From NCBI GenBank assembly GCA_021794095.1, contig JAJYRN010000001.1:1-64000 (forward strand): a DNA stretch of 64,000 nucleotides, given 5' to 3'. The DNA comes from Acidobacteriota bacterium (GTDB lineage: Bacteria; Acidobacteriota; Holophagae; Holophagales; Holophagaceae). Position 1 is the stretch's first letter. Each line of letters opens with the position of its first letter. A model generated the notes under the pieces. It was not told the DNA's origin. It searched no databases and saw nothing but the letters and a program-made list of their open reading frames with translations. Below are positions 29,013 through 38,499 of this stretch, in pieces. Position numbers and translations under genes: made by a program.

Positions 29013-30131
29013 TCACTTCCCTCCGGCGGGCGCTCCGCCCACGATGCGCAGACGGGTGCCATCGCCCACCAGATCCTTGCCGTCGTCCACAACCTGGGCC
29101 CCGGCCTCGAGGCCGTCCACGGGCCGGAAGCCATCCTGTTCGGGGCCGAGGCGGACCTTCCGCCGCCGGGCCACGCCGCCCTCGTCGAGGTAGAGATCCG
29201 CGTCCTGCTCCTGGGCCTTCAGCAGCGTGGCGGGCAGCGCGGGCCGCGCCTGTTCGCCTTCGCCGAGGATGACGCCGGCCACGAACAGGCCGCTCTTCAA
29301 TTCGCCACCGGGGTTGGCCACTTCCAGGCGCACGCGGAGGGTGCGGCCATCGGCCGAAAGACTGGGCGCCACCTGGGTGACCGTCCCCTCGATGAGACGC
29401 GCCACCCCGGCGGTGCGGAACGTGGCCTTCTGCCCGACCTTCACCTGGGCCATCGCCTCCGCGGGAAGATCGGCCTGGATCTCCAGCCGGCGGTTGTCCA
29501 CCACATCGAAGGCCGGCTGCCCGGGCGCCAGCATCTCGCCGGGCTGGACGTAGCGCCGGGCCACCTGCCCCGCGAAGGGCGCGGTGAGGCGGGCCTTCTT
29601 CAGCCGCAACCGGGCTAGGCCCAGGTTGCTCTCGGCCATTTGCAGCGCCGCCTGGGTGGCGCGCCAGGCGGTCTCCGCCTGCTGCTCCGCCTGCCGGGTG
29701 ATGCTGCGCTTCTGGAGCAGTTGGGTGGCGCGGTCATAGTCGCGCTGGGCCTGTACGGCTTCGGCCCTGGCCTGGGCGGCCTGGGCCGAAGCGGATTGCA
29801 CGGCGAGGAGGTAGTCGTCCTCGTCAATGGCGCCAAGCAGGGCGCCAGCCCGCACCGGATCGCCTTCATGCACCAGCACGCGGGTGACGCGCCCCGTGAT
29901 TTCGGATTTCAGCGTGGCCCGGTCCACCGCCAGCAGGTCGCCGGTGAAGGCCACGGCGGGACGGAACGTCCGCGTCGTCACGGTGACGAGCGTGACCGGG
30001 ACGAGCCCTTCGGTTTTCACCCGGGCCTGCCGGGCCAGTTCGGCATCCCGCTGCCGGCGGTGGTAGGTGGCCGCGCCGGCGATCACGAGGACAGGCAGCA
30101 GTCCGTAGAGGAGGACGGCTTTGCGGTTCAT
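29013..30131 (-). CDS. RND efflux periplasmic adaptor
   Basis: 372 aa. N-terminal membrane anchor (about 4-22), split lipoyl domain, alpha-hairpin (about 110-170, AQAARAEAVQAQRDYDRATQ) and beta-barrel domains. MdtA/AcrA type, partner of the permease just downstream. GGAG precedes the ATG. Unlike the adaptor at 5501-6529 it has no lipobox and is held by a helix. Confidence 0.93.
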   Translation of the reverse strand: MNRKAVLLYGLLPVLVIAGAATYHRRQRDAELARQARVKTEGLVPVTLVTVTTRTFRPAVAFTGDLLAVDRATLKSEITGRVTRVLVHEGDPVRAGALLGAIDEDDYLLAVQSASAQAAQARAEAVQAQRDYDRATQLLQKRSITRQAEQQAETAWRATQAALQMAESNLGLARLRLKKARLTAPFAGQVARRYVQPGEMLAPGQPAFDVVDNRRLEIQADLPAEAMAQVKVGQKATFRTAGVARLIEGTVTQVAPSLSADGRTLRVRLEVANPGGELKSGLFVAGVILGEGEQARPALPATLLKAQEQDADLYLDEGGVARRRKVRLGPEQDGFRPVDGLEAGAQVVDDGKDLVGDGTRLRIVGGAPAGGK

Positions 30132-30171
30132 GGGGGACTCCAGGGCGATCCGGCAACCGGGTGGGAAGGGT

Positions 30172-31470
30172 TCACAGGGGCGGCAAGCCGAGGGACCGGC
30201 GTTGCGCGAACAGGGCGGCCCAGACGCCCAGCTGGGCGTGGCGGCGCTGGCTCTCCGCCTGGCGCTCCGCCCGCTCGGCCTGGAGCAGATCCAGGGAGGT
30301 GATGAGGCCCTGATCGTAGGATTCGCGGCTCACCCGCAGCGCCTCGGCGGCGGCATCGTGGGCTTTGCGGGCCGCGGTGTCGAGGGCCACGGCCTTCGCC
30401 AGATCCCGGTCGGCGGTGCTGCGCTCCACCGCGATGGCCCGCTCCTGGTCAATGCGCGCCTCCCGCACCTGTTCCAGCTGGGCGTCGTTCTGGGCCCGCT
30501 TGCCGGCGCTGCGGAAGCCATCGAAGACCGGGAAGCGCATGGTGACGTTCACCCGCCAGGTGTCGTAGGGCTCCTGGAACAGCAGGTTGGTGTGGCCCGC
30601 CTGGTAGCCGTAGCTTGCGTTGAAATCGAACTTGGGGCGCAGATCGGACTTGAGGATCTTGTCGTTCTCGCGGTACATCGCCTCCTGCTGGCGGAGCTGG
30701 GCGACCTCCGAGCGTTCCCGCCCCATGGGCTTCGGGCCCAGGGTGGGCCTGCCCAGGGGCGCCAGGGCCAGTGGCGTCTTCGGATCCAGGCCCAGCTGGC
30801 TGTTGAGGCGTTCCAGCGCCTCCTGGAGCGCCGCCTCGGCCTGGAGGCGGTCGGGTTCCACGGAGAGCAGCTCGCTCTGGGCCCGGAGCAGATCCAGCTC
30901 CGTGGCAGATTGGGCCTCCAGCTTGGCCTGCACATCGGCGAGGAACTGCTGGGCCGCGGCCTTGCGCACCTTGACCACCTCCAGATCCGCCTGCGCCCCG
31001 AGCACCGTCAGGTAGGCCCTGGCCACGCCGTGGAGCACATCGAGCTGCGTCGTGGTGTAGGCATCGCGGGCTTCCCGCTCGCCCATCCGCGCGACCTTGA
31101 TGGCCGTGCCCAGCTTGCCCCAGTAGAAGAGCGGCTGCGACAGCGTGGCCTGGGTGGTCCAGACGTTCCGGGCGCCTACGAGCTGGCTGGGCGTGAAGCC
31201 GAAGAGGCTGGCGGAATCCCCGAAACTGCTGTTGAGCAGGGACACATCCCGCACCCGCGTGAAATCGCCGGTGAGGGCGATCTGCGGCAAGGCGTCCGCC
31301 CGGGTGGTGGTGATGAGCCCTTCGCGCTCCCGCACCCGCGCCTGGGCGGCGAGGATCTGGGGATTCTCGCCACCGGCCCGGGCCAGGGCCTGGGGCAGGT
31401 CCAGGGCGAGGGGAGCCGGAGCGGCTGGTGGGGTGGGCGCCAGCAGGACGGGTGGCAGGGCCAGGAGCAT
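30172..31470 (-). CDS. TolC family outer-membrane efflux channel
   Basis: 432 aa; signal peptide of about 20 residues (MLLALPPVLLAPTPPA), then two OEP repeats (about 22-215 and 230-425). Its ATG overlaps the TetR stop by 1 nt, so regulator and channel are translationally linked. 40 nt separate it from the adaptor gene. Confidence 0.92.
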   Translation of the reverse strand: MLLALPPVLLAPTPPAAPAPLALDLPQALARAGGENPQILAAQARVREREGLITTTRADALPQIALTGDFTRVRDVSLLNSSFGDSASLFGFTPSQLVGARNVWTTQATLSQPLFYWGKLGTAIKVARMGEREARDAYTTTQLDVLHGVARAYLTVLGAQADLEVVKVRKAAAQQFLADVQAKLEAQSATELDLLRAQSELLSVEPDRLQAEAALQEALERLNSQLGLDPKTPLALAPLGRPTLGPKPMGRERSEVAQLRQQEAMYRENDKILKSDLRPKFDFNASYGYQAGHTNLLFQEPYDTWRVNVTMRFPVFDGFRSAGKRAQNDAQLEQVREARIDQERAIAVERSTADRDLAKAVALDTAARKAHDAAAEALRVSRESYDQGLITSLDLLQAERAERQAESQRRHAQLGVWAALFAQRRSLGLPPL

Positions 31471-32150
31471 CAGGACCTCGGCGGCGGAAACGCCTCGGGA
31501 AGGCCAAGCCCCCGCAGGCTGAACGCGATGAAGTGCTGGATGAGGGCCTCGAGATCCTTGGGGAAATCCGGATCACCGCTCAGCAGGCGGATGAAGCCCA
31601 GGGAGTTCCGGAAATGGAGGATCTGCCCCTGGATGCTGAGGGTGGCGTACATCCGGGCCTCGTCGTTCTCGCCGGGGCAGAGGATCCGCAGCAGGGCCAG
31701 CACCCGCTCCATGTACGGCCGGGCGAACTCCACCAGCACGGGCGCGGAGACCGGATGCGGCATCTGGATCTCCCGGCCGATGAGCGCCATGGCGGCCGCA
31801 TCCACTTCGCTTTCCGCCGGACAGGACATCAGGTCCGTCACGAAGGCCCGGATGTAGTCCTTCATGCCCTGGATCGCGGCCTCCCGCGCGCCGGGGTCGC
31901 CAGGCATGGGCGGCGGCGGAAGCCCGGCCACCGCCGAGACCTTCCGCTCGTGGATGGAGCGGAGCGCCTCCCGGTAGAGCCCTTCCTTGCCGCCGAAGTG
32001 GTAGGTCACCAGGGCCGAGTTGGCCTGGGCCCGCTGGGCGATCTCGCGGATGCCCGCGCCGTCATAGCCTTTTTCGGCAAAGACGAGCAGGGCGGCCTCC
32101 AGCAACCGGTGCCGGGTGTCCTGGGTGAGGTCGAGGGAGGGAGGGGCCAT
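31470..32150 (-). CDS. TetR/AcrR repressor of the downstream RND operon
   Basis: 226 aa. N-terminal helix-turn-helix (about 8-55; AGIREIAQRAQANSALVTYHFGGKEGLY), then a ligand domain with a DUF1956-type C-terminus (MSCPAESEVDAAAMALIGREIQ...). ATG 32150 is chosen; a TTG nine codons upstream lacks a site. Two TetR-like palindromes lie in the promoter, so it probably represses itself and the tolC-mfp-rnd-nitroreductase genes until an inducer binds. Confidence 0.92.
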   Translation of the reverse strand: MAPPSLDLTQDTRHRLLEAALLVFAEKGYDGAGIREIAQRAQANSALVTYHFGGKEGLYREALRSIHERKVSAVAGLPPPPMPGDPGAREAAIQGMKDYIRAFVTDLMSCPAESEVDAAAMALIGREIQMPHPVSAPVLVEFARPYMERVLALLRILCPGENDEARMYATLSIQGQILHFRNSLGFIRLLSGDPDFPKDLEALIQHFIAFSLRGLGLPEAFPPPRS

Positions 32151-32161
32151 GGGGATCTCAA

Positions 32162-32205
32162 TCAAACGATTGACCAAGATTTAATCAATCGTTTGATTTA
32201 GTCAA
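32162..32205 (-). promoter_or_regulatory. Promoter with two TetR-type operators
   Basis: Two copies of the near-palindrome TCAA-N-CG-N-TTGA: TCAAACGATTGA (32162-32173) and TCAATCGTTTGA (32185-32196). They form a perfect 12-bp inverted pair (ATCAAACGATTG / CAATCGTTTGAT). The second lies inside the spacer between a minus-strand -35 (TTGACT, 32205-32200) and a weak -10 (TAAATC/AAATCT near 32183-32177). Strong case for autoregulation by the adjacent TetR. Confidence 0.65.
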
Positions 32206-32222
32206 GCCCCCCAAAAAGCGAC

Positions 32223-32251
32223 TTGACGGTGAGAATTTGAATTCTAAATTC
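32223..32251 (+). promoter_or_regulatory. Promoter and palindromic operator of the second TetR gene
   Basis: -35 TTGACG (32223-32228), then -10 TAAATT (32245-32250) at 16-nt spacing. The spacer and -10 carry an inverted repeat GAATTT (32233-32238) / AAATTC (32246-32251) around GAATTCT. This sequence differs from the operators of the divergent TetR, so the two regulators probably read separate sites. Confidence 0.5.
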
Positions 32252-32273
32252 GGAATGGAGATTCGGAGGCGCC

Positions 32274-32888
32274 ATGGCCGAGTCGCGCAGGGAACGGGAA
32301 CGCCAGCAGCGCCGGGAGTTGCTCCTGGAAGCCGCCAGCCGTGTGTTCGGGCGGAAGCCGTTCGACGAGGCCACCATGCAGGAGATGGCGGCGGAGGCCC
32401 AGATCGGGATGCAGGGGCTCTACGAGCAGTTCCCCTCCAAACAGGCCCTCTACGAACAGGTGATCCTCGCCCGTGCGCTGGCCTTCCAGGCCAAAGTGCA
32501 GGCCATCCTCGACCGGAGCCAGCCGCCCTTGGAGGCGCTGCGGGCCCTGGCCCTGGCCTATGCCGAGCAGTTCCGGGAGCGCCCCATGCACCTGCCCCTG
32601 TTCATCCGGGACCGGGTCCATTACGACTGGGGGTTCGATTCCCGCTTCGCGCCCCGGCTCCGGGAGGTGTACGAAGCCGAGCGCGCCCACCTCCGGGGGC
32701 TCATGGTCGGGGCCATCCAGACCGGGAAGATCCGGCCCCTGGACCCCGATTTCCTGGCCCAGCTCTGCTTCAACGTCCTGGAGGCCTCGCTGCACCATGG
32801 CCACCAGCGGGAGCCCGGGGAGAGTACGGCCACGAGCGTGGACCGGGCCCTGGATTGCTTCCTGACCGGCGTGGGGGCCCCGCCATGA
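32274..32888 (+). CDS. TetR/AcrR family transcriptional regulator
   Basis: 204 aa. HTH about 15-55 (TMQEMAAEAQIGMQGLYEQFPSK), then an all-helical ligand domain (DRVHYDWGFDSRFAPRLREVYEAER). GGAGG 4 nt before ATG. Divergent from the efflux TetR with a 123-nt shared gap. Followed at 133 nt by two small membrane proteins that may be its targets. Confidence 0.9.
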   Translation: MAESRRERERQQRRELLLEAASRVFGRKPFDEATMQEMAAEAQIGMQGLYEQFPSKQALYEQVILARALAFQAKVQAILDRSQPPLEALRALALAYAEQFRERPMHLPLFIRDRVHYDWGFDSRFAPRLREVYEAERAHLRGLMVGAIQTGKIRPLDPDFLAQLCFNVLEASLHHGHQREPGESTATSVDRALDCFLTGVGAPP

Positions 32889-33021
32889 ACGGGCTGGCGA
32901 TCCTTCCCGGCCCTGCCCGCAAGGCCGTTTTGAGATCCGTGAACGGAGCGGTGGGGAATGCATCCCCCGCCCCGCCTCCGAACCCGAGGTCCACGGGCCT
33001 CGTTCCTGAAAGGAGCCTCCC

Positions 33022-33438
33022 ATGACCATCCAGAGCCGTGTGGCCCGCCTCGACGACGCCTCGGGCGAGCTGGGCCTCAGCCTTCGCAAACTGGAGCTGG
33101 AGGCAGCCCAGGGGACCGCCAGCAAGGAAGAGCAGATTGATTTCCTCCACGATCTGCACCGGGCCGTGATCCGTCGGGAACTCCACCCCTGGCGCCTCCG
33201 CGCCGAGCGCGCAGCCGTGGCCGGCCTTGTCCTCATCATCGCGGCGCTGCTGCTGCCGACCGGCATGACCCACCGGGACATCGTCTTCCCGTCCCTCGCC
33301 GGACTCGGCGGCCTGGCCCTGCTGGCCGCCGCGACCTTCGGGATCATCTACCTCCGGGCCCTCCAGAAGGAACGCCGATGGCTCCGTCGCGAAGAGGCCG
33401 CCGTCCTGGGCGGCCAGCCACTCCTGGGCCATCGCTGA
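33022..33438 (+). CDS. Two-helix membrane protein of unknown function
   Basis: 138 aa. Cytoplasmic N-terminus (about 1-65, charged, helical), then two membrane helices (about 66-83 and 94-112) and a basic tail (KERRWLRREE). AAAGGAG before the ATG. No family recognised. May form a unit with the next gene and the TetR regulator upstream. Confidence 0.7.
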   Translation: MTIQSRVARLDDASGELGLSLRKLELEAAQGTASKEEQIDFLHDLHRAVIRRELHPWRLRAERAAVAGLVLIIAALLLPTGMTHRDIVFPSLAGLGGLALLAAATFGIIYLRALQKERRWLRREEAAVLGGQPLLGHR

Positions 33439-33511
33439 GGTTGTGATCACCTCCCTGAATTCCGCCCGGGAGGCGCCGAATCGTGATAGGAAATGGAGCG
33501 AGGGTTCGTCC

Positions 33512-33856
33512 ATGCTCTTCCTGGTCTTCTATTTCATCCTGTGCGCCGTGCTGGTCTTCCAGGGCCTCCATCTGGCCGCGGAAACCACCTCTCCTCTGGG
33601 CACCCTGCCCACGGAAGTGGCTCAGGATCCCATCACGAGCCGCGGCCTGGGCGGTCTGCTCATGGGCTATGGCGCCTTCGCCGCCCTCCTGGGCCTGGCC
33701 GGATTCGCCTACCCTGCCGCAGCCGTGGCCCGTCCCGCCCTCTTCCTGATCGGGTGCATCTTCCTCGCCCTGTTCGGCCTCTGGGTGATCGTCCTGGGGC
33801 GGAAGCCCGAGTTCATGGGCAAGCCCACCGTGAGCGACGACCACGGGCACCACTGA
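33512..33856 (+). CDS. Small membrane protein with His-rich tail
   Basis: 114 aa, about three or four membrane helices (1-21, 47-65, 69-92) and a C-terminal DDHGHH tail that could touch metals. ATG 33512 preferred over an earlier start (33443), which would add a polar non-family stretch. Followed by a strong terminator. Function unknown. Confidence 0.65.
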   Translation: MLFLVFYFILCAVLVFQGLHLAAETTSPLGTLPTEVAQDPITSRGLGGLLMGYGAFAALLGLAGFAYPAAAVARPALFLIGCIFLALFGLWVIVLGRKPEFMGKPTVSDDHGHH

Positions 33857-33874
33857 TGCTCGGGCAGGCACGAA

Positions 33875-33904
33875 AAAGGCGGCCGTTTCCGGCCGCCTTT
33901 TCTG
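33875..33904. terminator. Strong bidirectional intrinsic terminator
   Basis: Perfect 11-bp stem AAAGGCGGCCG / CGGCCGCCTTT (33875-33885, 33890-33900) with a TTTC loop, flanked by A's on the left and T's on the right. Sits between a plus-strand stop (33856) and the minus-strand cold-shock stop (33919), so serves both. Confidence 0.9.
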
Positions 33905-33918
33905 TGCGGTGAGTCGTC

Positions 33919-34122
33919 TTACAGCTTGACGACGTTGGTGGCCTGGGGGCCTTTCTGGCCCTGGGACACGTCGAAGCTGACGCGCTGATTCTCATTCAGG
34001 GTGCGGAAGCCGCCGCCCTGGATGGCGGTGTGATGGACGAAGAGGTCGGAGCCGCCTTCGTCGGGGGTGATGAAGCCGAACCCCTTCTCGGCGTTGAACC
34101 ACTTGACGGTACCTTGGGCCAT
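33919..34122 (-). CDS. Cold-shock domain protein
   Basis: 67 aa, single cold-shock domain. RNA-binding motifs RNP1 (KGFGFI, 13-18) and RNP2 (DLFVHH) are intact. The ATG at 34122 gives the canonical [10 protein letters not shown] start; the open frame further upstream is not used. A single-stranded RNA/DNA chaperone, cold or growth-regulated. The 142 nt between it and the next gene are non-coding and could form a long leader. Confidence 0.97.
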   Translation of the reverse strand: MAQGTVKWFNAEKGFGFITPDEGGSDLFVHHTAIQGGGFRTLNENQRVSFDVSQGQKGPQATNVVKL

Positions 34123-34264
34123 GATTGTTACCTGCGCTCGTCTGGTGCTGTTGATGCGATGACGCCCCCCAGACCAGGCCATCAAAGCTTTGCTTGTGGT
34201 ACCTGCCCTTGGCAGGCCAACGGGAAACAGGATGACAGGGTTGTGACGTCCGGTTTGTTTTTTT

Positions 34265-35065
34265 TCAGAACCGGACCACCACGCCGAAACCCCCGCCCTT
34301 GCGGTCCAGGTTCAGTTCCAGATCGTCCTTGATGGAGCCCTTGGGCACGTCGAAGGAGCCGCCATCGTAGAAGGCGCGCAGCCCCAGCCATGGCAGCGGG
34401 AAGTAGCGCACATCCACCCCGGAGCGGGTGTACTTGGCGGACTTGTAGCCGAGGTAGTGGAAGAAGGCCTTGGCCTCGAGGCGGTCCCCGAAGCCCTTGG
34501 CCCCGACCGCGAGGCCGAACTGGGGGATGGGCGCCGTGACGGAGGTGCTGGCATAGCTGGCGGTCGCTGGCGCGGACGGCAGGTCGTGGGCATCGAGATC
34601 AATCTTCCAGACCTGCACCCCGAGATCCAGGCCCAGATAGGCCGCCTGGCCGCGGACGAGCTTGATGGTCCAGGTGCCATCCACGCTGGAGAGCTTCACA
34701 TGGGACTGCACGCGGTCGCTCGCGGCATAGGTGGTTCCGTTCAGCGTGATGTCCCGGGTGAGGATCCGGTCCCCGCGGTATTCGTTGCTGGCGCTGGACA
34801 CCTGGAAGGCGAAGCGCGGTCCCTGGTAGTCCATGAAGAACCCCGGCGTGGTCGTGTCCTTCGCCAGGCCCAGGTCGGAATCCAGATCCAGGGAAATGGG
34901 CTGGCCATCCTGGATGCCCGAGAAGTGGCCCGTCAGCGTGGGCCCGTAGGACTGGGCGCCGATCGTGAAGGAGCGATCCGGGGCAGCCTGTGGCAAGGGC
35001 CGGGCGAGCTGGGCAAAGGCCGCGGTGCTGCAACCCAGCGCCAGAAGGAGGGGAACGATGCGCAT
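34265..35065 (-). CDS. Outer-membrane beta-barrel protein
   Basis: 266 aa; signal peptide ([19 protein letters not shown]), then amphipathic beta-strands ending in the outer-membrane C-terminal Phe (VVVRF). Possibly a 12-stranded barrel. GGAGG before the ATG. Downstream of the E1 gene by 50 nt in the same direction, but with no evident functional link. Confidence 0.75.
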   Translation of the reverse strand: MRIVPLLLALGCSTAAFAQLARPLPQAAPDRSFTIGAQSYGPTLTGHFSGIQDGQPISLDLDSDLGLAKDTTTPGFFMDYQGPRFAFQVSSASNEYRGDRILTRDITLNGTTYAASDRVQSHVKLSSVDGTWTIKLVRGQAAYLGLDLGVQVWKIDLDAHDLPSAPATASYASTSVTAPIPQFGLAVGAKGFGDRLEAKAFFHYLGYKSAKYTRSGVDVRYFPLPWLGLRAFYDGGSFDVPKGSIKDDLELNLDRKGGGFGVVVRF

Positions 35066-35115
35066 GGAACCTCCGAGAAAGGGGGGAGTGGGGGTTCCCC
35101 CTTCATCGGCCCGGT

Positions 35116-37218
35116 TCAAACCCGCATGAGCTTCCGGTAGGCCTCCAGGAAATCCTTGGGCTGAGGCAGAATCTCATCCTCCATGGAGGGATGGTAGGCC
35201 ACCCAGGTGTCCTTGGCCGCCACCCGGCGCACGGGGGCATCCAGGTGGAAGAACAGCTCGTCTGCAATGCGCGCGGCGATCTCCGAGCCGTAGCCCCAGC
35301 TCAGCGTGTCCTCGTGGGCCACGATCACCCGGTGGGTCTTCGTCACCGTGCGCGCGATGGCAGCCCAGTCGTAGGGATTCAGGCTGCGGAGGTCGAGGAT
35401 CTCCACGGAGATGCCCTCCTTCTCCGCCTCGCGCGCGGCCTGCACGGCGCGATGCACCGTGTTGCCGTAGGTGATCACCGACAGGTCGCGCCCCTCCCGC
35501 ACCGTCCGGGCCTTGCCGAAGGGGATCATGAAGTCGGGGCCGGGATCGTTGCCCTTGTTGTGGGTCTGGCGGTAGAGGTGCTTGGGCTCGAGGAACAGCA
35601 CCGGATCCTCACAGCGGATCGCCGTGCGCAGCAGGCCCGCCGCATCCAGGGCGGTGCTAGGGCAGATGACCCGCAGGCCGGGGATGTGGGTGAAGGTGCT
35701 CTCGCCGCACTGGCTGTGGTAGGTGCCTCCACCCATGAGGTAGCCGGCGATGGGCACCCGCACCACCACAGGCGCAGCGAAGGTGCCGTTGGAGCGCCAG
35801 CGGATGTTGGCCAGCTCGTCACGGAGCTGCTGCATGGCGGGCCAGATGTAATCGAAGAACTGGACCTCCACCACGGGCTTGAAGCCCCGGGCGGCCAGGC
35901 CGATGGCCCGGCCCACGATGGTGGCCTCCGCCAGGGGCGAGTTGTACACGCGGTGGCTGCCGAACTGCTTCTGGAGGCCGTGGGTGGCCTTGAAGACGCC
36001 GCCCTTGCCCTTCACCTCCTCCAGGATCTCGGCCCGGCTTGCGTCCGCCACATCCTCGCCGAAGACGAGGATGCGGGGATCCCGCGCCAGCTCGTGCTTC
36101 AGCGTGGCATTGATGAGGTCAATCATGGTCTTCGCGCCGGTGGCCTGGTCGCCCGGCCGGTCTTCGGTGTCGAAGTCCGACCCGGTGGAATCCACGGCCT
36201 CGCTGTAGAGGTGCCGGATGAAGCTGCCGCTCTCGGGCGGCGCGGCGGCTTCGGCCTCGGCCCAGGCGGCATCAATCTCGGCCTGGATCCCGTCCTTGAG
36301 GGCCTGGAGCTGGGCCTCGGTGAGGTCGCCGTCCGCCACCAGCCGCTCTGCGAAGGTGCGCACGGGATCGCGCCGGGCCTCGGCTTCCCGCTGGGCCTTC
36401 GGCTTGTAGAGCTGCTCGTCGTCGGACAGCGAGTGGCTGTAGGGCCGGATGACCCGCGCCCGCACCAGGGCCGGTCCCTTGCGCGACCGGGCATGATCCA
36501 CCGCCGCCTGCATGGCGGCGTGACTGGCGATGGGATCGCAGCCATCCACGTCATCCAGGATGAGCAGCCCGTGGGGTTCGTAGCCCTTGAGGAGGGCGGC
36601 CACGTTGCCACCGGGGTACTGCACCTCGCTGGGCACGCTGATGGCGTAGCCATTGTCCTCCACCAGGAAGACCACGGGCACCTTGAGGTTCACGGCGTTG
36701 CTCACGGCCTCCCAGAATTCGCCCTGGCTACAGGTGCCGTCGCCGGTGGTCACCAGCACCACCTCGTCGGAGTGGATCCCGAGCTGTTCCTGGAGCCCGC
36801 CCTGCTCTGCCCGCAGGATGGCCTCGGCGGCGCCCACCGCCTGGAGGAACTGGCTGCCCGTGGGGCTGGAGGTGGTGAAGATGTTCAGGGCCGCGCTGCC
36901 CCAGTGGCTGGGCATCTGCCGGCCACCGCTGGCGGGATCGAGGGGCGAGCCCACGGAACCCAGGAGCATGTCCTTGGCGGTGACACCCAGGCCATAGGAG
37001 AGGGCCCGGTCGCGGTAGTAGAAGAAGAACCAGTCATGGCCGGGGCGCAGGACCATGGCCGCCGCCGCCTGGATCGCCTCATGACCCACGCCGTTGATCT
37101 GGAAGAACACCTTGTTCTGCCGCTTGCCCGTGATCTCTTTATCGTCAATGCGCCGGGCAGCATAGATCGTCCGGTACAGCGCCACGCGCTGGTCGCGCGT
37201 CAGGGGGGTGGCAGCCAC
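35116..37218 (-). CDS. 2-oxoacid dehydrogenase E1, fused alpha and beta chains (branched-chain type)
   Basis: About 700 aa. Residues 1-355 are the alpha chain: the thiamine-diphosphate motif [10 protein letters not shown] ... VEDNGYAIS (Gly159 to Asn189). Residues 365-700 are the beta chain ([34 protein letters not shown]). Branched-chain (2-oxoisovalerate-like) substrate is likely from the sequence type. The start is GTG 37218 with AGGAG at 5-nt spacing; GTG 37224 overlaps that site. The E2 and E3 genes are not adjacent. Confidence 0.9.
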   Translation of the reverse strand: MAATPLTRDQRVALYRTIYAARRIDDKEITGKRQNKVFFQINGVGHEAIQAAAAMVLRPGHDWFFFYYRDRALSYGLGVTAKDMLLGSVGSPLDPASGGRQMPSHWGSAALNIFTTSSPTGSQFLQAVGAAEAILRAEQGGLQEQLGIHSDEVVLVTTGDGTCSQGEFWEAVSNAVNLKVPVVFLVEDNGYAISVPSEVQYPGGNVAALLKGYEPHGLLILDDVDGCDPIASHAAMQAAVDHARSRKGPALVRARVIRPYSHSLSDDEQLYKPKAQREAEARRDPVRTFAERLVADGDLTEAQLQALKDGIQAEIDAAWAEAEAAAPPESGSFIRHLYSEAVDSTGSDFDTEDRPGDQATGAKTMIDLINATLKHELARDPRILVFGEDVADASRAEILEEVKGKGGVFKATHGLQKQFGSHRVYNSPLAEATIVGRAIGLAARGFKPVVEVQFFDYIWPAMQQLRDELANIRWRSNGTFAAPVVVRVPIAGYLMGGGTYHSQCGESTFTHIPGLRVICPSTALDAAGLLRTAIRCEDPVLFLEPKHLYRQTHNKGNDPGPDFMIPFGKARTVREGRDLSVITYGNTVHRAVQAAREAEKEGISVEILDLRSLNPYDWAAIARTVTKTHRVIVAHEDTLSWGYGSEIAARIADELFFHLDAPVRRVAAKDTWVAYHPSMEDEILPQPKDFLEAYRKLMRV

Positions 37219-37318
37219 GGTCACTCCTCTCGCCAGATGGCGTTCGAAGGGTCAATCTAGCATGTCCCTGGGCCTTCCAGGCTGTCTTCACAGCCTTCCA
37301 CAGACCACCGCTGCATCC

Positions 37319-38467
37319 TCAAAACGCGGCGCTCACGGTGGCGGATCGCCCCTGATGGAAACGCGCATCCTGGGCGTCCCGCAGATCCCGGTTGAGGCGG
37401 TCCTGCCGGACCTCGACCCGGGCGAACGCGAGGCCGACCTTCTTTTCAAGTCCCAGGCTGAAGGAGCGGGCGATCAGCCCCGCGCCCGCCAGGCCGCTGA
37501 AGGCCGTGCCGCCTGCATCCAGCCCCAGGCTGGCACGGATGGCCGCATCCGCCGCCAGGCGGACGCCCAGGGTGTCGTCCAAGCGCTCGACCCTGGCCAT
37601 GGCACTGACGCCGTGCCCCAGGCCCCGTGCCAGGATCAGGCCATAGCCTCGCCACGTCTCGATCTGCGGCCCCGGCGCACCCAGAATGGCCGTGGCCAGA
37701 AAGGGTTCCCGACCGAGCGATGCCTCGCCCTGGAGAAGGGTCTGTCCCCGCCGCCACTGGCCCATGAGGCAGAGCCGCTCCCGGGGCCTCCCTTCGGCGC
37801 CCGTGTTCGCAGCCGCCCCCAGATCATCCTGCTCGGGCCCGCGGTACCCGTGGACGGAGAGGTACGAATCCGCCGACCCGCCGGGATTCCAGGTGAGACC
37901 CAGCCCCACGGTCTTCCCCTGGTTGTTGTCCTTCACCCGGTCCTCGCCGTTGAACACCCAGACGTCGCTGCTCCAGGCGGGACCGAAGGCATGGTGCCAG
38001 TTCACGCCCACCTGCCCGAAGGGATCCGCGAAGGTGAACAGCAACCCGCGGCTGGCGGTGACATCCGCCGCGCCATCCAGGAACTCCATGCCGATGAAGG
38101 TGATCATCCGGCCGAGGCGCAGGGTGTCGCGTGTTCCCGTCCACACCAGCATCGCCTCCACCGGGGCGATGCTGCCCGTGTCGCCCGTCGTGGCCTGCAC
38201 CACCTCGCCGGTATGGCCCGCCAGCAGCGTGGCCCGGGCCGACCACCCCTGGGGCAGCGCGGCATCCACGCCCAGCATCAGCCCGTCCAGAGCGAACTGG
38301 CTCTGGCCCGCTTCCAGGGGCTGGAACACGAGGGAGCCGTCCGCCGTGGTCCGGTCTTGGGCCACAGCCGAGGCCCAAAGAGAGCCGCGCCATGCAAGGA
38401 CTGGCGCGGCCGTCTGGGCCGAAGCGGCGAGGGTTCCCCCAAGAAGGATCGCCATCAGGATGCGCAT
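37319..38467 (-). CDS. Outer-membrane beta-barrel porin
   Basis: 382 aa with a signal peptide (MRILMAILLGGTLAASA), many alternating strands, 'FTFADPFGQVGVNWHH' and C-terminal Phe. Resembles OmpL/BBP2-type porins (about 14-16 strands). GGGAG 5 nt before the ATG. 32 nt after amt in the same direction: a porin co-transcribed with an ammonium transporter would let ammonium cross the outer membrane (inference). Confidence 0.75.
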   Translation of the reverse strand: MRILMAILLGGTLAASAQTAAPVLAWRGSLWASAVAQDRTTADGSLVFQPLEAGQSQFALDGLMLGVDAALPQGWSARATLLAGHTGEVVQATTGDTGSIAPVEAMLVWTGTRDTLRLGRMITFIGMEFLDGAADVTASRGLLFTFADPFGQVGVNWHHAFGPAWSSDVWVFNGEDRVKDNNQGKTVGLGLTWNPGGSADSYLSVHGYRGPEQDDLGAAANTGAEGRPRERLCLMGQWRRGQTLLQGEASLGREPFLATAILGAPGPQIETWRGYGLILARGLGHGVSAMARVERLDDTLGVRLAADAAIRASLGLDAGGTAFSGLAGAGLIARSFSLGLEKKVGLAFARVEVRQDRLNRDLRDAQDARFHQGRSATVSAAF

Positions 38468-38499
38468 GCGATCACTCCCAAGGGAATCCGCTTCGGGCT

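Noticed and set aside
27177-29618. 813-aa plus-strand frame opposite the second RND gene
   Set aside because: Shadow frame; covers the RND and adaptor boundary without sense.
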